Below the pieces are notes generated by a model. It was not told the DNA's origin and made no database searches. It saw only the letters and a list, made by a program, of their open reading frames with translations. The translations under genes and the position numbers were made by a program. This document shows positions 16,244 through 23,809 of a stretch of DNA of 35,446 nt, in pieces. The DNA comes from an uncultured bacterium (GTDB lineage Bacteria > Verrucomicrobiota > Kiritimatiellia > CAIVKH01): positions 1 through 35,446 of the forward strand of contig CAIVKH010000081.1 of the NCBI GenBank assembly GCA_903906425.1. Reading direction: 5' to 3'. Positions within the stretch are counted from its first letter, which is position 1. Every line of letters starts with the position of its first letter.

Positions 16244-17370
16244 TGCGAATTCTGCTCGTCAGCAATTACCAGCCGCCGCACATGGGCGGCATCGAATTTG
16301 CCGCGGAGGCCCTCAAGGATTGCTGGCGGCGCATGGGCCACGAGGTCACGTGGCTCACATCCGACGAGCCGCGCGGAGCGCACGAAGCCGAAGAAGGCAA
16401 TGTTCGCGTGAAGACGTGGAACGGGCTGGAGCGGAGATTCCAGATCAATTCGCCACTGCCGTCTCCGTTTGAATGGCGGCGGATCGCCAGGCTGGTTGAT
16501 GAACACGATGTGGTCAGCGCGCACAGTCTGGCGCCCGGTGTGGCGGCGGCGGCGCTGATTGCTGCGGCGCGGCAACGGAAGCCCCTGGTTGTCACGCAGC
16601 ACGTGGGCGTGATCAAGATGAGCGGCATCATGAATGCGCTGCAGGAGAAATTCATCACGGGACTTGCGCGCTACGCGATTCGTCACGGCGCTTTCATCAC
16701 GTTTGTGGGCGAAGCGGTGCGTCAATGGTTCGTCGAAAAGGCGGGAATTCCACAGGAACGAATCGTGATGACGCCAGCGGGCATTGACCGGCGGAATTAT
16801 TTCTTCGTACCGGATGACGAGCGCGCGGCGTTGCGGAAGAAATGGGTACTGCAAGATGACGCGCCGAATATTTTGTTCGTCGGCCGCTTCTACGAAAAAA
16901 AGGGACTCCCGCTGATCGGCGATCTGGCGCGACGGCTGCCGCAGGTACGGTTCACGCTCGTCGGCGGCGGGCCGCTGGATCCTTCGAAATGGAACTTGCC
17001 GAATGTGCGGGTGATTTCGTTCGTGAAAACGGAGGAGCTGCGCGAGCTCTACGGCGCTCACGATCTGTTCGTCATGCCGAGCTATGGTGAAGGCTGGCCC
17101 GCGGTCGTTCCGCAAGCGATGGCGTGCGGCCTGGCGTGCTTGATTTCCGAGGAATGTTTCACTGGTTTCAACCGCGACGCAGACCGTTTCGTGATCTGCC
17201 GCCGGACCGCGGACGACATCGCGCCTCTGCTCGAGCAGGCGTCTGCCGGCTCGCTCGAAATCATCCGCCGCCGCAACGAGCTTTCGGATTACGCGACGCA
17301 GACTTGGGACTGGCAGCGGACTGCGGAAATTTACGCCGGCATTTTCGCCCGATTGATCGCGAAAAACTGA
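16243..17370 (+). CDS. GT4-family glycosyltransferase
   Basis: A 375-residue GT-B fold glycosyltransferase. The N-terminal half begins with MRILLVSNYQPPHMGGIEF, the usual acceptor-domain opening with the GGIE loop. The C-terminal half has ILFVGRFYEKKG, then the nucleotide-sugar signature YGEGWPAVVPQAMACG at about 280-296, with the conserved glutamate pattern of GT4 (EX7E type). It is a retaining enzyme class acting in the cytoplasm on lipid-linked glycans. It is the last gene of the methyltransferase-methyltransferase-glycosyltransferase set and ends 10 bp from the convergent zinc-ribbon gene. Sugar donor and acceptor cannot be told from the sequence. Confidence 0.93.
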   Translation: MRILLVSNYQPPHMGGIEFAAEALKDCWRRMGHEVTWLTSDEPRGAHEAEEGNVRVKTWNGLERRFQINSPLPSPFEWRRIARLVDEHDVVSAHSLAPGVAAAALIAAARQRKPLVVTQHVGVIKMSGIMNALQEKFITGLARYAIRHGAFITFVGEAVRQWFVEKAGIPQERIVMTPAGIDRRNYFFVPDDERAALRKKWVLQDDAPNILFVGRFYEKKGLPLIGDLARRLPQVRFTLVGGGPLDPSKWNLPNVRVISFVKTEELRELYGAHDLFVMPSYGEGWPAVVPQAMACGLACLISEECFTGFNRDADRFVICRRTADDIAPLLEQASAGSLEIIRRRNELSDYATQTWDWQRTAEIYAGIFARLIAKN

Positions 17371-17380
17371 CCGGAGTTTC

Positions 17381-18085
17381 TCAGAACGCCGGCGTATAGA
17401 GCAGCCGCCCACAAAAGCTGCAAGGAACCATGTCGGTGCCGCGCCGGGCCAGATGAACCTGCTGCGGAGGCAGCCGCATGTGGCAGCCGCCGCACGAGCC
17501 GCCCTCGACGGGCGCCATGGCGAAGTCGCCTTTGTTTTCAAAAATCCGCTGGTACCGCGCGAGCCACCCCGCGTCAATGTCCGGCAGGATTTTTTCGCGC
17601 TCGGCTTTGACTTGGCTGATCTCGGCTTCGATGTTTGCGAGCCGCGCGTCCAGCGATTGCATGTCGCTTTCGACGGAAGATTGTTCGCGTTTTTGCGTCT
17701 GCTCGGCCAGCGCAAGCTGTGTGCGCAGCGCCTCGGCGGCCTCCATCAGAACGATTTCCCGGTCCTCCGTTTCGCGGATCTGCTGCTGTATCGTCGCGAT
17801 TTCGTTCTCGATGGCGCGGTATTCCTGGTTCGTCTTGATCTGGCCCTGCTGGTCGCGAAGCTTCAGGATTTTCTGTCTGCGCGAAGTGATTTCCAATTCG
17901 ACCTCGTTCGTGTCCGCCATGTTTCGTTTCATGTCGTCATGAATCTTGGCAACCGCATCGCGGTGGCCTCGCATCCGGTCGTCGATGAGTTTCTTTCGGG
18001 CTGGAATATCGACCGTCTCCTGAGTCAACGAGCGTATTTTCCGGTCGCGATCCTGAAGCACCAGCAGTTTTTCAATCGTCGTCAA
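17381..18085 (-). CDS. coiled-coil protein with C-terminal zinc ribbon (CT398-like)
   Basis: A 234-residue protein. Residues about 5-170 are heptad-rich and charged, predicted as a long helical hairpin. The C-terminus has a four-cysteine zinc ribbon (CGGCHMRL, then CSFCGRLLY about 20 residues on). This is the architecture of the CT398/zf-RING_7 family, which is common in bacteria and has been linked to flagellar or type III secretion in chlamydiae; its general role is unclear. The start is read as TTG at 18085, because GGAGG lies 6 nt before it and the conserved TTIEKLLVLQDRD begins there. The longer upstream reading runs into a palindrome array and is not credible. Confidence 0.88.
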   Translation of the reverse strand: MTTIEKLLVLQDRDRKIRSLTQETVDIPARKKLIDDRMRGHRDAVAKIHDDMKRNMADTNEVELEITSRRQKILKLRDQQGQIKTNQEYRAIENEIATIQQQIRETEDREIVLMEAAEALRTQLALAEQTQKREQSSVESDMQSLDARLANIEAEISQVKAEREKILPDIDAGWLARYQRIFENKGDFAMAPVEGGSCGGCHMRLPPQQVHLARRGTDMVPCSFCGRLLYTPAF

Positions 18086-18184
18086 TCCAAGCCTCCGGGG
18101 ACAAAAAATTTTTTGGAACCTAATGCGCGCGCAAATCAAAGTCAACGGCCCTCCCGGATTTCCGTCGCCCCCGCCGACCGCGGC

Positions 18185-18264
18185 CTCCAATGATTGGAAA
18201 AGACCGCGAGCGATTTTTTCCAATCATTGGAACTTTGCGCGGCGGGTATTTCCAATCATTGGAA
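18185..18264. repeat. palindrome array, 3 units
   Basis: Units at 18185-18199 (first base C instead of T), 18218-18232 and 18250-18264. The first linker is 18 bp, the only departure from 17 bp in the window; the second is 17 bp. The array lies between two divergent transcription units, the zinc-ribbon gene and the cysK region. Confidence 0.94.
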
Positions 18265-18332
18265 ACAGCGAGGACCGGTCGGTGTTTTCGTTTGCGGAAC
18301 CGGCGGACGCCGGTAGATTCGCGGCCGGAGAT

Positions 18333-18521
18333 ATGAATGCGCGACTTGCCATCCTTGGAGAATTTTTGCCCGGCTTCGAACCGCACGCGGCGACGAATCC
18401 TGCGAACGAACGCTCGCTGTCGAAACTCGGATTCCAAATCCAGGCGGAATGGATTGCGACAACGATGGCGGTTGAAAAGTTTTTGACTGCGGAATTTGAC
18501 ACGCCTGTGGGGGTGTGCTAA
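18333..18521 (+). pseudogene. N-terminal fragment resembling a CTP-synthase-like amidotransferase
   Basis: A 62-residue ORF, MNARLAILGEFLPGFEPHAA onward. The opening strand, the GEF loop, HAATNPA and the later IQAEWIAT resemble the first 40 or so residues of the glutamine-amidotransferase family related to the C-terminal half of CTP synthase. The rest of that domain, including the nucleophile cysteine, is absent: the frame ends at TAA 18519-18521, inside the cysK promoter. It is best read as a decayed remnant. The similarity is from memory of the family pattern, so confidence is limited; a short functional peptide is the alternative. Confidence 0.4.
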
Positions 18522-18524
18522 ATC
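18496..18524 (+). promoter_or_regulatory. sigma-70-type promoter for cysK
   Basis: A perfect -35 TTGACA at 18496-18501, an exact 17-bp spacer, and TAAATC at 18519-18524 as the -10. Transcription would start near 18531, about 35 nt before the cysK ATG. Confidence 0.6.
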
Positions 18525-18566
18525 TGCACCAATTCGATAGAGATACTAGGAATGGAGTATAAGAAC

Positions 18567-19529
<963 letters not shown>

Positions 19530-19574
19530 CTGGCGGCAGCCTCATGCGCGCCGCCGGACACGGCGGACGTCAGC

Positions 19575-19607
19575 AAGCCGCGGCGGAGAAATCCGCCGCG
19601 GCTTTTT
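19575..19607 (+). terminator. intrinsic terminator after cysK
   Basis: A perfect 13-bp hairpin: arms 19575-19587 and 19592-19604, loop GAAA, with a run of five T at 19603-19607. It lies 46 nt after the cysK stop. Confidence 0.9.
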
Positions 19608-19628
19608 AATCCGGCAAACTTCGACTTG

Positions 19629-19637
19629 CAAAGTACT
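19629..19637. promoter_or_regulatory. candidate operator CAAAGTACT upstream of membrane protein gene
   Basis: CAAAGTACT lies 23 nt before the GTG start at 19661. A related pair of half-sites occurs at 20747-20767, after the winged-helix regulator gene. The recurrence of a TACTTT/AAAGTA core around a small regulator suggests its binding site. This is an inference. Confidence 0.35.
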
Positions 19638-19660
19638 CCGCCTCCAAGCAATGTTGCCCC

Positions 19661-20287
19661 GTGCTTGTTGCCCACATACACGACGCGCTCGACAAGGTCC
19701 GCAAGCTGCAGGAGATCATCCTCAGCAGGCGGTTCTTCCAGGGCTATTCCGGCAAGGCCCGCATCGCCGGAGGAATCGCAGCGCTCGCCGGCTCCCTCAT
19801 TTTGAGCCGCGATTTTGTTCCCGCCACGCCGCAGGCGCATTTCATCGGCTGGATGATCGTCCTCTCCGTGGCCCTCGCGATAAACTACGGCGCCTTGCTC
19901 AACTGGATCGTCACCGAACCGAAAGTCCGCCAACACCCCGTCATCCTCAAACCCGCGCTCGACGCACTGCCCGGCCTCGTCCTCGGCGGCATCCTCACGC
20001 TCGTGTTCTGGCGGGCCGGCCTGTTCGACCTTCTCTTCGGCGCCTGGATGTGCTGCTTTGCCGTCGCCCACATGGCCTATCGCCAGTCGCTGCCCGGCGA
20101 AAATTATTTCGTCGGCATCTTTTACCTCGTTTGCGGCGCGGCCTGCCTGCTCGTTCCCGGCATACGCTTCACCTCGCCCTGGCCGATGGGCCTCGTCTTT
20201 TTCGCCGGCGAACTTGCCGGCGGCTGCATTTTGATTGTGATGAACGACCGTGAAAACGATCTGGAGAAACTCGACAATGAAGACTGA
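19661..20287 (+). CDS. integral membrane protein next to winged-helix regulator
   Basis: A 208-residue protein with about six predicted helices (near 34-52, 60-80, 98-118, 122-142, 146-166 and 172-195). It starts with an amphipathic HIHDALDKVRKLQEIIL segment. No transport or catalytic motif is recognised. The start is GTG 19661; an ATG ten bases upstream is in another frame. A winged-helix regulator follows 12 nt after the stop, so the two are probably one operon, a pairing in which the regulator controls both genes. Function unknown. Confidence 0.8.
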   Translation: MLVAHIHDALDKVRKLQEIILSRRFFQGYSGKARIAGGIAALAGSLILSRDFVPATPQAHFIGWMIVLSVALAINYGALLNWIVTEPKVRQHPVILKPALDALPGLVLGGILTLVFWRAGLFDLLFGAWMCCFAVAHMAYRQSLPGENYFVGIFYLVCGAACLLVPGIRFTSPWPMGLVFFAGELAGGCILIVMNDRENDLEKLDNED

Positions 20288-20299
20288 AAGGAAAACCAC

Positions 20300-20683
20300 A
20301 TGAACACGAAGACGCCCGAAATACAGCACGAAGCCCTGGAGCGCATTTTCCATTCGCCTGCGCGGATGGCCATCATTTCAGCGCTCGCCGCGGCCGACAA
20401 AACCGGCCTGGCCTTCAGCGCGCTGAAGGAAACCTGCGCCCTCACCGACGGCAACCTCAGCGGCCATCTCAACTCACTGGTCGAAGAAGAGGTCATCAAG
20501 GTCAGGAAGGAGTTCGTCGAGAACAAGCCGCGAAGCACGATCACGCTGACGAAGGCCGGCCTCGACCGCTTTAGCCAGTACCTCGACGCGCTCCAGGACG
20601 CGCTCAAGGCCGCAAAGGCCGCGCTGCCCGCCCCCGCGCGGAAGGCCGCCGCCCGTCCGGCTGGCCGCGCCGTCCGCGCCTGA
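20300..20683 (+). CDS. winged-helix transcriptional regulator (HTH_34-like)
   Basis: A 127-residue protein. Residues about 10-95 form a winged helix: the opening EALERIFHSPARMAIISAL, the recognition-helix region DGNLSGHLNSLVEEEVIKV, and a wing with KPRSTITLTKAGLDRF. This matches the small MarR/ArsR-like group PF13601. A low-complexity Ala/Lys/Arg tail (about 103-127) follows and may add nonspecific DNA contact. GGAAA lies a few nt before the ATG. Its likely targets are its own operon (site near 19629) and perhaps the gene at 20881 (paired half-sites near 20747-20767). The ligand is unknown. Confidence 0.88.
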   Translation: MNTKTPEIQHEALERIFHSPARMAIISALAAADKTGLAFSALKETCALTDGNLSGHLNSLVEEEVIKVRKEFVENKPRSTITLTKAGLDRFSQYLDALQDALKAAKAALPAPARKAAARPAGRAVRA

Positions 20684-20746
20684 CCCGGCTCGCAACGCCG
20701 CCCGGGACGGATTCCCTTGAACGCCGCAACGGTTCCGTGGTCTGAT

Positions 20747-20767
20747 GTACTTTGATATATGGAGTAC
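20747..20767. promoter_or_regulatory. candidate operator, inverted GTACT/AGTAC
   Basis: GTACT at 20747-20751 and AGTAC at 20763-20767 form an inverted pair, centres 16 bp apart, in the gap between the regulator gene and the membrane protein gene at 20881. The first half reads GTACTTTG, the complement of the core at 19629-19637. Confidence 0.35.
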
Positions 20768-20800
20768 TTCATAACAACACGCTCAACAAAAGCGCCCGCC

Positions 20801-20847
20801 TTCCAATCATTGGAACTTTGCGCCGCCGCAATTTCCAATGATTGGAA
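20801..20847. repeat. palindrome array, 2 units at 32-bp period
   Basis: Exact copies at 20801-20815 (central C) and 20833-20847 (central G), with a 17-bp linker. It stands 33 bp before the GTG start of the downstream membrane-protein gene, so it lies in that gene's probable leader. Confidence 0.95.
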
Positions 20848-20880
20848 ACCTGCGTCCCCGGCTAAAGGGCGGAGCAGCCC

Positions 20881-22011
20881 GTGAAGATGACCCGCCCCAT
20901 TTCATTCTGCATCGCCGCGGTGCTGCTGCTCGGCCTGCCGCTGCTCGGCGTCTGGCTCGCGGGCCTGCCGGTTTCGCAGTACACGGAATTTCCACCCCTC
21001 GCAATTTACCGCGTTGCCGCACCGTTTTCGACGACTGCCGCCATCGTCATTTTCGCGACGCAGGTTCCCCTCTGGCTTCCGGTCATCGCGATCACACTCA
21101 GGTTTCAGGTTTCAGGTTTCAGGTTTCAGCGCCTCCCCCGCTGGGGCTGGATCGCGCTCGCGTGGACCGGCACCTGGTGGATCATCGCGTGGACGCGGCT
21201 CCCCTGTTTCGCGCCGATTCAGCGCCACACGTTCACGCCGCTCTGGCTCGGCTACATCACGTTCGTCAATGCACTGACATTCGCGCGATCAGGCCGCTGC
21301 ATGATGACGCAGGAGCCGCGGCGGCTCATGCGGCTGTTCGCCGCCAGCGGATTCTTTTGGTGGTTTTTCGAATACCTGAACCGCTTCGTCCAAAACTGGT
21401 TTTATGTCGGCATCGAAAATTTCGGACGGTTCGAATATTTCATTTTTGCCACCCTCGCGTTCTCGACCGTGTTGCCAGCCGTCATCAGCACCGCCGAAAT
21501 GCTCGATGCATTCACACCCGCCAACGCACTTGCTTTCACAGCGCGGCGACCGCCTGCGGGCGCGACGGAACCACGTCGTATCGCTGCAAAGATCCTGGGC
21601 GGCGCGCAACTGCTTCTCGGCTGCCTCGCGCTGACCAGCATCGGAATCTGGCCGGACTATTTTTTCCCGTTCCTGTGGCTCGCGCCGCTTTTCATCCTCA
21701 CATCGCTCAAAGCGCTTCGCGGCGAGGAGACGATCTTTTCGCCCGCCGCGCGCGGCGACTGGCGGCGGCTGGCGGTCCTTTCGCTCGCGGCGCTGATTTG
21801 CGGATTCTTCTGGGAAATGTGGAATTTCCACAGCTTGGCGAAATGGCAATATCTCGTGCCGTTCGTCGGTGTCTGGAAAGTTTTCGAAATGCCGCTGCTC
21901 GGCTTCGCCGGCTATTTGCCATTCGGCTGGGAATGCGCCGTCATCGCCGATGCGCTGGCGAGGAGGCCGCCAATTTCGGCGACGGTTGCGGTCCCTGTCG
22001 TACCGAGCTGA
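20881..22011 (+). CDS. multi-pass membrane protein, unknown function
   Basis: A 376-residue protein with about ten hydrophobic segments. Tryptophan- and aromatic-rich loops stand out: WTGTWWIIAWTRLP, GFFWWFFEYLNRFVQNWFYVG, and near the end GFFWEMWNFHSLAKWQYLVP followed by VFEMPLLGFAGYLPFGWE. These look conserved rather than random, and the conserved E/N/W residues within membrane segments suggest an enzyme or channel, but I do not recognise the family. GTG 20881 is chosen because GGAG lies 8 nt upstream; an in-frame ATG follows at 20887. A heptamer tandem repeat is inserted in frame (FQVSGFRFQ, near residues 75-83). The 3' end overlaps the convergent kinase gene by 100 bp. Confidence 0.82.
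   Translation: MKMTRPISFCIAAVLLLGLPLLGVWLAGLPVSQYTEFPPLAIYRVAAPFSTTAAIVIFATQVPLWLPVIAITLRFQVSGFRFQRLPRWGWIALAWTGTWWIIAWTRLPCFAPIQRHTFTPLWLGYITFVNALTFARSGRCMMTQEPRRLMRLFAASGFFWWFFEYLNRFVQNWFYVGIENFGRFEYFIFATLAFSTVLPAVISTAEMLDAFTPANALAFTARRPPAGATEPRRIAAKILGGAQLLLGCLALTSIGIWPDYFFPFLWLAPLFILTSLKALRGEETIFSPAARGDWRRLAVLSLAALICGFFWEMWNFHSLAKWQYLVPFVGVWKVFEMPLLGFAGYLPFGWECAVIADALARRPPISATVAVPVVPS
21097..21128. repeat. heptamer tandem repeat inside membrane-protein gene
   Basis: CTCA followed by four exact GGTTTCA units at 21101-21128. It is read in frame as FQVSGFRFQ in a loop between two predicted helices. It is the same heptamer as in hypF. Confidence 0.93.
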
Positions 22012-22970
22012 TGAATCACGATGGATGCTGCGGCGTTCGCAATCTCCAGCGATTCGCGCAGCGACGCACCGGCGGCCAGCGACGCGGCGAGATTCGCCGT
22101 GACGGAATCGCCCGCCCCCACGATGTCAATTTCGCCGCGCACCGGAAATGTCGGAACGTGCTCAAAGTTCCCATCTGGCGATGCGCCGAGAATTCCATTT
22201 TCCGCGAGCGTCACGAAAACCCGGCGGGCATTTTTTCGCGCCAGCGCGGAAGCCTGCGCTGCGATGGACTCGATCGTCGCCGCCTCGGAAGCATCGCTCA
22301 TCCGCGCAAGCTCGGCCGCGTTCATCTTGAATGTAACCGCCGGGAAATCGCGAAGACCGCGCCGCGAATCGGCGATGATCAGCAGCCCCGGCCTCGCGTG
22401 CGCAATCCGGCCGAGAATCTCCAGCACGCGAGGAGTCACCACGCCGGTATCCGGGACATCAACCTGGTCGAGCACGATGATCGCATCCACGAACGCCGCC
22501 AGTGCGTCAATCGAGCGGCAAAAAATTTCGGAGATATTAGCCGGCGTCGGCATCCAGTTCTTGATGTCGAGGCGGTTGAGTTCTTGCGGCGGTTGTCCGG
22601 CTTCGAGCACGAGCGGCTTTGTGTAGGTGAACGTATGCCGATCCGGTGTCTGGACGAAATGATCGAGGCGGACGCCCGGTTTTATCCTCAGCGCACGGAT
22701 GAGTTCAAAACCCTCGCCGTCATCGCCAGCAAAACCGACCGGATAAATTTCGCCAATGCCGAGCGCGACGAGATTGTTCAGGATCGTTCCCGCGCCGCCG
22801 GGCTGCGAACGGATGTTCACGACGTTGCGGACGGCGAGGCTGGTTTCGATGGAGACTTCGTTTCGCGCTGGATCAATTTCGAGATAACGGTCCAGGCAGA
22901 AATCGCCGACGAGCGCGATGCGAAGCCGCGAATATTTTCCGGCGACCGTCTGGAATCGTTCCGTGTTCAT
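21912..22970 (-). CDS. PfkB-family sugar kinase, RfaE N-domain-like
   Basis: A 352-residue ribokinase-fold kinase. The opening ALVGDFCLDRYLEID, the PGGAG turn at 57-61, the KMNAAE strand at 215-220 and the catalytic signature DIVGAGDSVTANLA (D288 as base) are all present. The layout is closest to the kinase half of RfaE/HldE, which phosphorylates heptose-7-phosphate, but no cytidylyltransferase half is present and the substrate is open. ATG 22970 overlaps the HAD gene stop (ATGA), so it is translated after it. The last 100 bp overlap the convergent membrane-protein gene, so both C-termini are encoded by the same DNA. Confidence 0.9.
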   Translation of the reverse strand: MNTERFQTVAGKYSRLRIALVGDFCLDRYLEIDPARNEVSIETSLAVRNVVNIRSQPGGAGTILNNLVALGIGEIYPVGFAGDDGEGFELIRALRIKPGVRLDHFVQTPDRHTFTYTKPLVLEAGQPPQELNRLDIKNWMPTPANISEIFCRSIDALAAFVDAIIVLDQVDVPDTGVVTPRVLEILGRIAHARPGLLIIADSRRGLRDFPAVTFKMNAAELARMSDASEAATIESIAAQASALARKNARRVFVTLAENGILGASPDGNFEHVPTFPVRGEIDIVGAGDSVTANLAASLAAGASLRESLEIANAAASIVIHQLGTTGTATVAEIGGLLASASAMTAHSQPNGK

Positions 22971-23809
22971 AAAAGAATTTTGCCGAGCAATGCATCGGCA
23001 TCGCGGTAATCGGGAATCACGACATCGGCGCCGACACCGAGAAGCCGCTGGCGCTTCCATTCGTCCATCTGGCCCGAACCATTGTTTGCCTCGTCGCTCG
23101 CAACTGCGACGGCGAGACCGCCGACTTCCTTCGTGTTCTGGATTTCGACGTAGCCGTCGCCGAATGCGAGAAGCTGTTCGCCGCGAATTTTGTTTTCGAG
23201 AATGATCCGGTCGATGACGATCTTCTTGGAGAAAGATTTGTAGTCATCGAGCGCGCCATAAATTCGCCCGTCGAAATAGCGCGTGACATCGAGTAATTCC
23301 GCCTCGGCTTTCATGAATTTCTCGTCGGTGCCACTGGCGAGGTAAAGCTTCAGATTCATCCCGTGCAGTTTTTCCAGCAGCGCGCGAACACCGAAGACGA
23401 GAAAATCATCGCGGCGCAGCGTTCCGTTGCGGAGGCCGTCAAGCCGCGAGCGGATGCGGACGTCGAGGCGGCGCAGATATTCGTGCTTGTACCAAAGCGG
23501 CTCTTTCGGCTGGCCTCCGCGTTCCTTGATGCGCTCGGCGAGCTGGATCATCTGGTAGATCGTCTGCTTGCCGTTCAGCTGCATGATGTCGTCGTTCATC
23601 AACCGATAGCGGTCCGCATCTGTCTCGCCCGTACGGCGCGGCAGCATCTCGACGAACATCGGCACCATGACTTCCGGCCAGCCCTGCCGGATGAGCGAGA
23701 GCGTCCCGTCGAAATCGAACAAGACATGGCTGATGCCGGCGCGCGGCACGAAGCCCTCGCGAAATTCGACAAGACCTTTGAATGGGACGTTTGAAGTTGT
23801 GGCAGTCAT
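22967..23809 (-). CDS. HAD-family hydrolase
   Basis: A 280-residue haloacid-dehalogenase-fold phosphatase. Motif I is DFDGT (D32 nucleophile, D34 acid/base). Motif II is in YLASGTDEKF, a lysine near SKKIVIDRII may serve motif III, and motif IV is in LAFGDGYVEI. A long helical cap (about 45-140) would set specificity. The protein sits between a GH95 enzyme and a PfkB kinase: the ATG overlaps the upstream stop (TAATG), and its own stop overlaps the next start (ATGA). The context suggests sugar-phosphate metabolism; the exact substrate is not known. Confidence 0.92.
   Translation of the reverse strand: MTATTSNVPFKGLVEFREGFVPRAGISHVLFDFDGTLSLIRQGWPEVMVPMFVEMLPRRTGETDADRYRLMNDDIMQLNGKQTIYQMIQLAERIKERGGQPKEPLWYKHEYLRRLDVRIRSRLDGLRNGTLRRDDFLVFGVRALLEKLHGMNLKLYLASGTDEKFMKAEAELLDVTRYFDGRIYGALDDYKSFSKKIVIDRIILENKIRGEQLLAFGDGYVEIQNTKEVGGLAVAVASDEANNGSGQMDEWKRQRLLGVGADVVIPDYRDADALLGKILL

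Noticed and set aside
16159..17715. 518-residue minus-strand ORF
   Set aside because: Antisense to the glycosyltransferase and methyltransferase genes, which have clear motifs; the ORF has none.
21912..22970. Bifunctional HldE (heptose kinase/adenylyltransferase)
   Set aside because: Only the ribokinase half is present; no nucleotidyltransferase HxGH motif is seen in the gene or its neighbours.
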